Made by a program: the position numbers and the translations under genes. The notes beneath the pieces are model-generated. The model searched no databases and was not told where the DNA came from. It saw nothing but the letters and a program-made list of their open reading frames with translations. Below are positions 63,499 through 64,000 of a DNA stretch of 64,000 bases, piece after piece; positions within the stretch are counted from its first letter, which is position 1; each line of letters starts with the position of its first letter. The stretch is from Bacillus chungangensis (GTDB taxonomy: Bacteria; Bacillota; Bacilli; Bacillales; Bacillaceae_C). The DNA lies in contig NZ_JAUSTT010000009.1 in NCBI RefSeq assembly GCF_030812995.1, forward strand, positions 89,745 through 153,744. The letters run 5' to 3'.

Positions 63499-64000
63499 TT
63501 AATTTGCTAATTCATAGCGTGACAAATTGATAGATGCATTCAAGTCCCTATCCATTTCATGACCGCATTCACATTGATACGTTCGGTCAGACAATCTCAA
63601 GTCTTTTTTGATAGCTCCACAACTTGAACACATTTTTGATGACGGATACCATTTATCAGCTTCAATAAATTCAATTCCATATTTTTTACACTTATATCGA
63701 ATTTGTCTCTTAAACTCATACAGTTTCTGCTTTCTGATAGCATCTGACAAATGTTTATTTTTCATCATTCCTTTAATATTCAAGGTCTCCATGACAATTC
63801 GATATGGTTTGGTTTTCACGATATTGTTTGTCGCTTGATGAATATAATTTGTTCTAATATTTGTGTAGTCGTTGTATTCTTTTTTCGAGTTTTATAATGT
63901 TGCTTGTTTTGACGAAACGGCTTCCCTCCTTGTTCATTTGATATTTTCTAGAAACTTGACGCTGCAACCGATGAAGGCGTTTCTCTGCCTTTTTTACTAC
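63499..64000 (-). pseudogene. tnpB: IS605-family TnpB (OrfB), frameshifted and cut by the window edge
   Basis: The C-terminal 120 residues read normally: YRIVMETLNIKGMMKNKHLS (RuvC Glu), KYGIEFIEADKWYPSSKMCS, the zinc finger C-SSC-...-C-x-C, and the final RuvC Asp in CGHEMDRDLNASINLS. Further 5' the frame breaks: the upstream sequence (KKAEKRLHRLQRQVSRKYQM, RFVKTSNIIKLEKRIQRLHK) meets a TAG near 63854-63856, and the frame that continues as IRTNYIHQATNNIVK is offset by one base. One lost base at about 63857-63870 explains this. The 5' end lies outside the window. Confidence 0.85.

Noticed and set aside
1..64000. CRISPR array
   Set aside because: No regularly spaced direct repeats of 25-40 bases were seen at any place.

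Overview
The window is low-GC Bacillaceae DNA. The host genes at the right end (rlmCD, an OpuE/PutP proline symporter, dgkB, gatCAB) form the neighbourhood known around gatCAB in Bacillus subtilis and relatives. GatA has the standard 485-residue length and catalytic positions K79/S154/S178. Nearly all genes have strong AGGAGG-type ribosome sites, often with TTG or GTG starts. I cannot name the species.

Bases 1 to about 44,730 are most of a temperate myophage prophage with a PBSX-like (xkd-type) late region. Nearly everything is on the minus strand. Read from right to left it holds: a tyrosine integrase next to the 3' end of rlmCD; an immunity region (repressor, ImmA-type protease, divergent Cro-like gene, Bro-N/KilAC antirepressor) built round four GATAC-N5-GTATC palindromes; small early genes; a recombination and replication block (probable annealing protein, PD-(D/E)XK exonuclease, HNH protein, DnaD-type initiator, G39P-type loader, DnaB helicase, RecU); an opposed ATP-dependent DNA ligase; XtrA and a late regulator; terminase, portal, head morphogenesis, scaffold, capsid, connectors, sheath, tube, frameshifted tail chaperone, tape measure, LysM hub, baseplate, fibre and holins. 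The endolysin and left attachment site lie beyond the left edge.

Three accessory patches break the phage plan. One (about 8.8-12.5 kb) lies between the tail chaperone and the tape measure and carries a type I toxin-antitoxin locus, a second repressor/Cro/antirepressor set and a DUF4352 lipoprotein. A second (23.9-25.9 kb) lies before the terminase and holds unknown proteins. A third is a membrane protein between XtrA and the late regulator. Four short promoter-plus-terminator units of about 35-75 nt lie on the opposite strand just upstream of phage genes.

Bases 44,733-64,000 are chromosomal: rlmCD, a HAD phosphatase, a proline symporter, dgkB, an ECF sigma/anti-sigma operon with two membrane proteins, a sulfide-oxidation cluster (SQR, persulfide dioxygenase-rhodanese, a two-component system whose sensor has a cysteine-bearing PAS domain, a TauE-type exporter), a thioredoxin-like protein, gatCAB, and a decayed IS605-type tnpB at the right edge.

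The best candidates for something new are the 57-residue C-terminal module shared by the tape measure and a small head-region protein, the tail-operon island with its own switch and toxin locus, the repeated mini transcription units, and the cysteine-PAS two-component system linked to sulfide genes. The A AAA AAC frameshift signal in the tail chaperone is directly readable.
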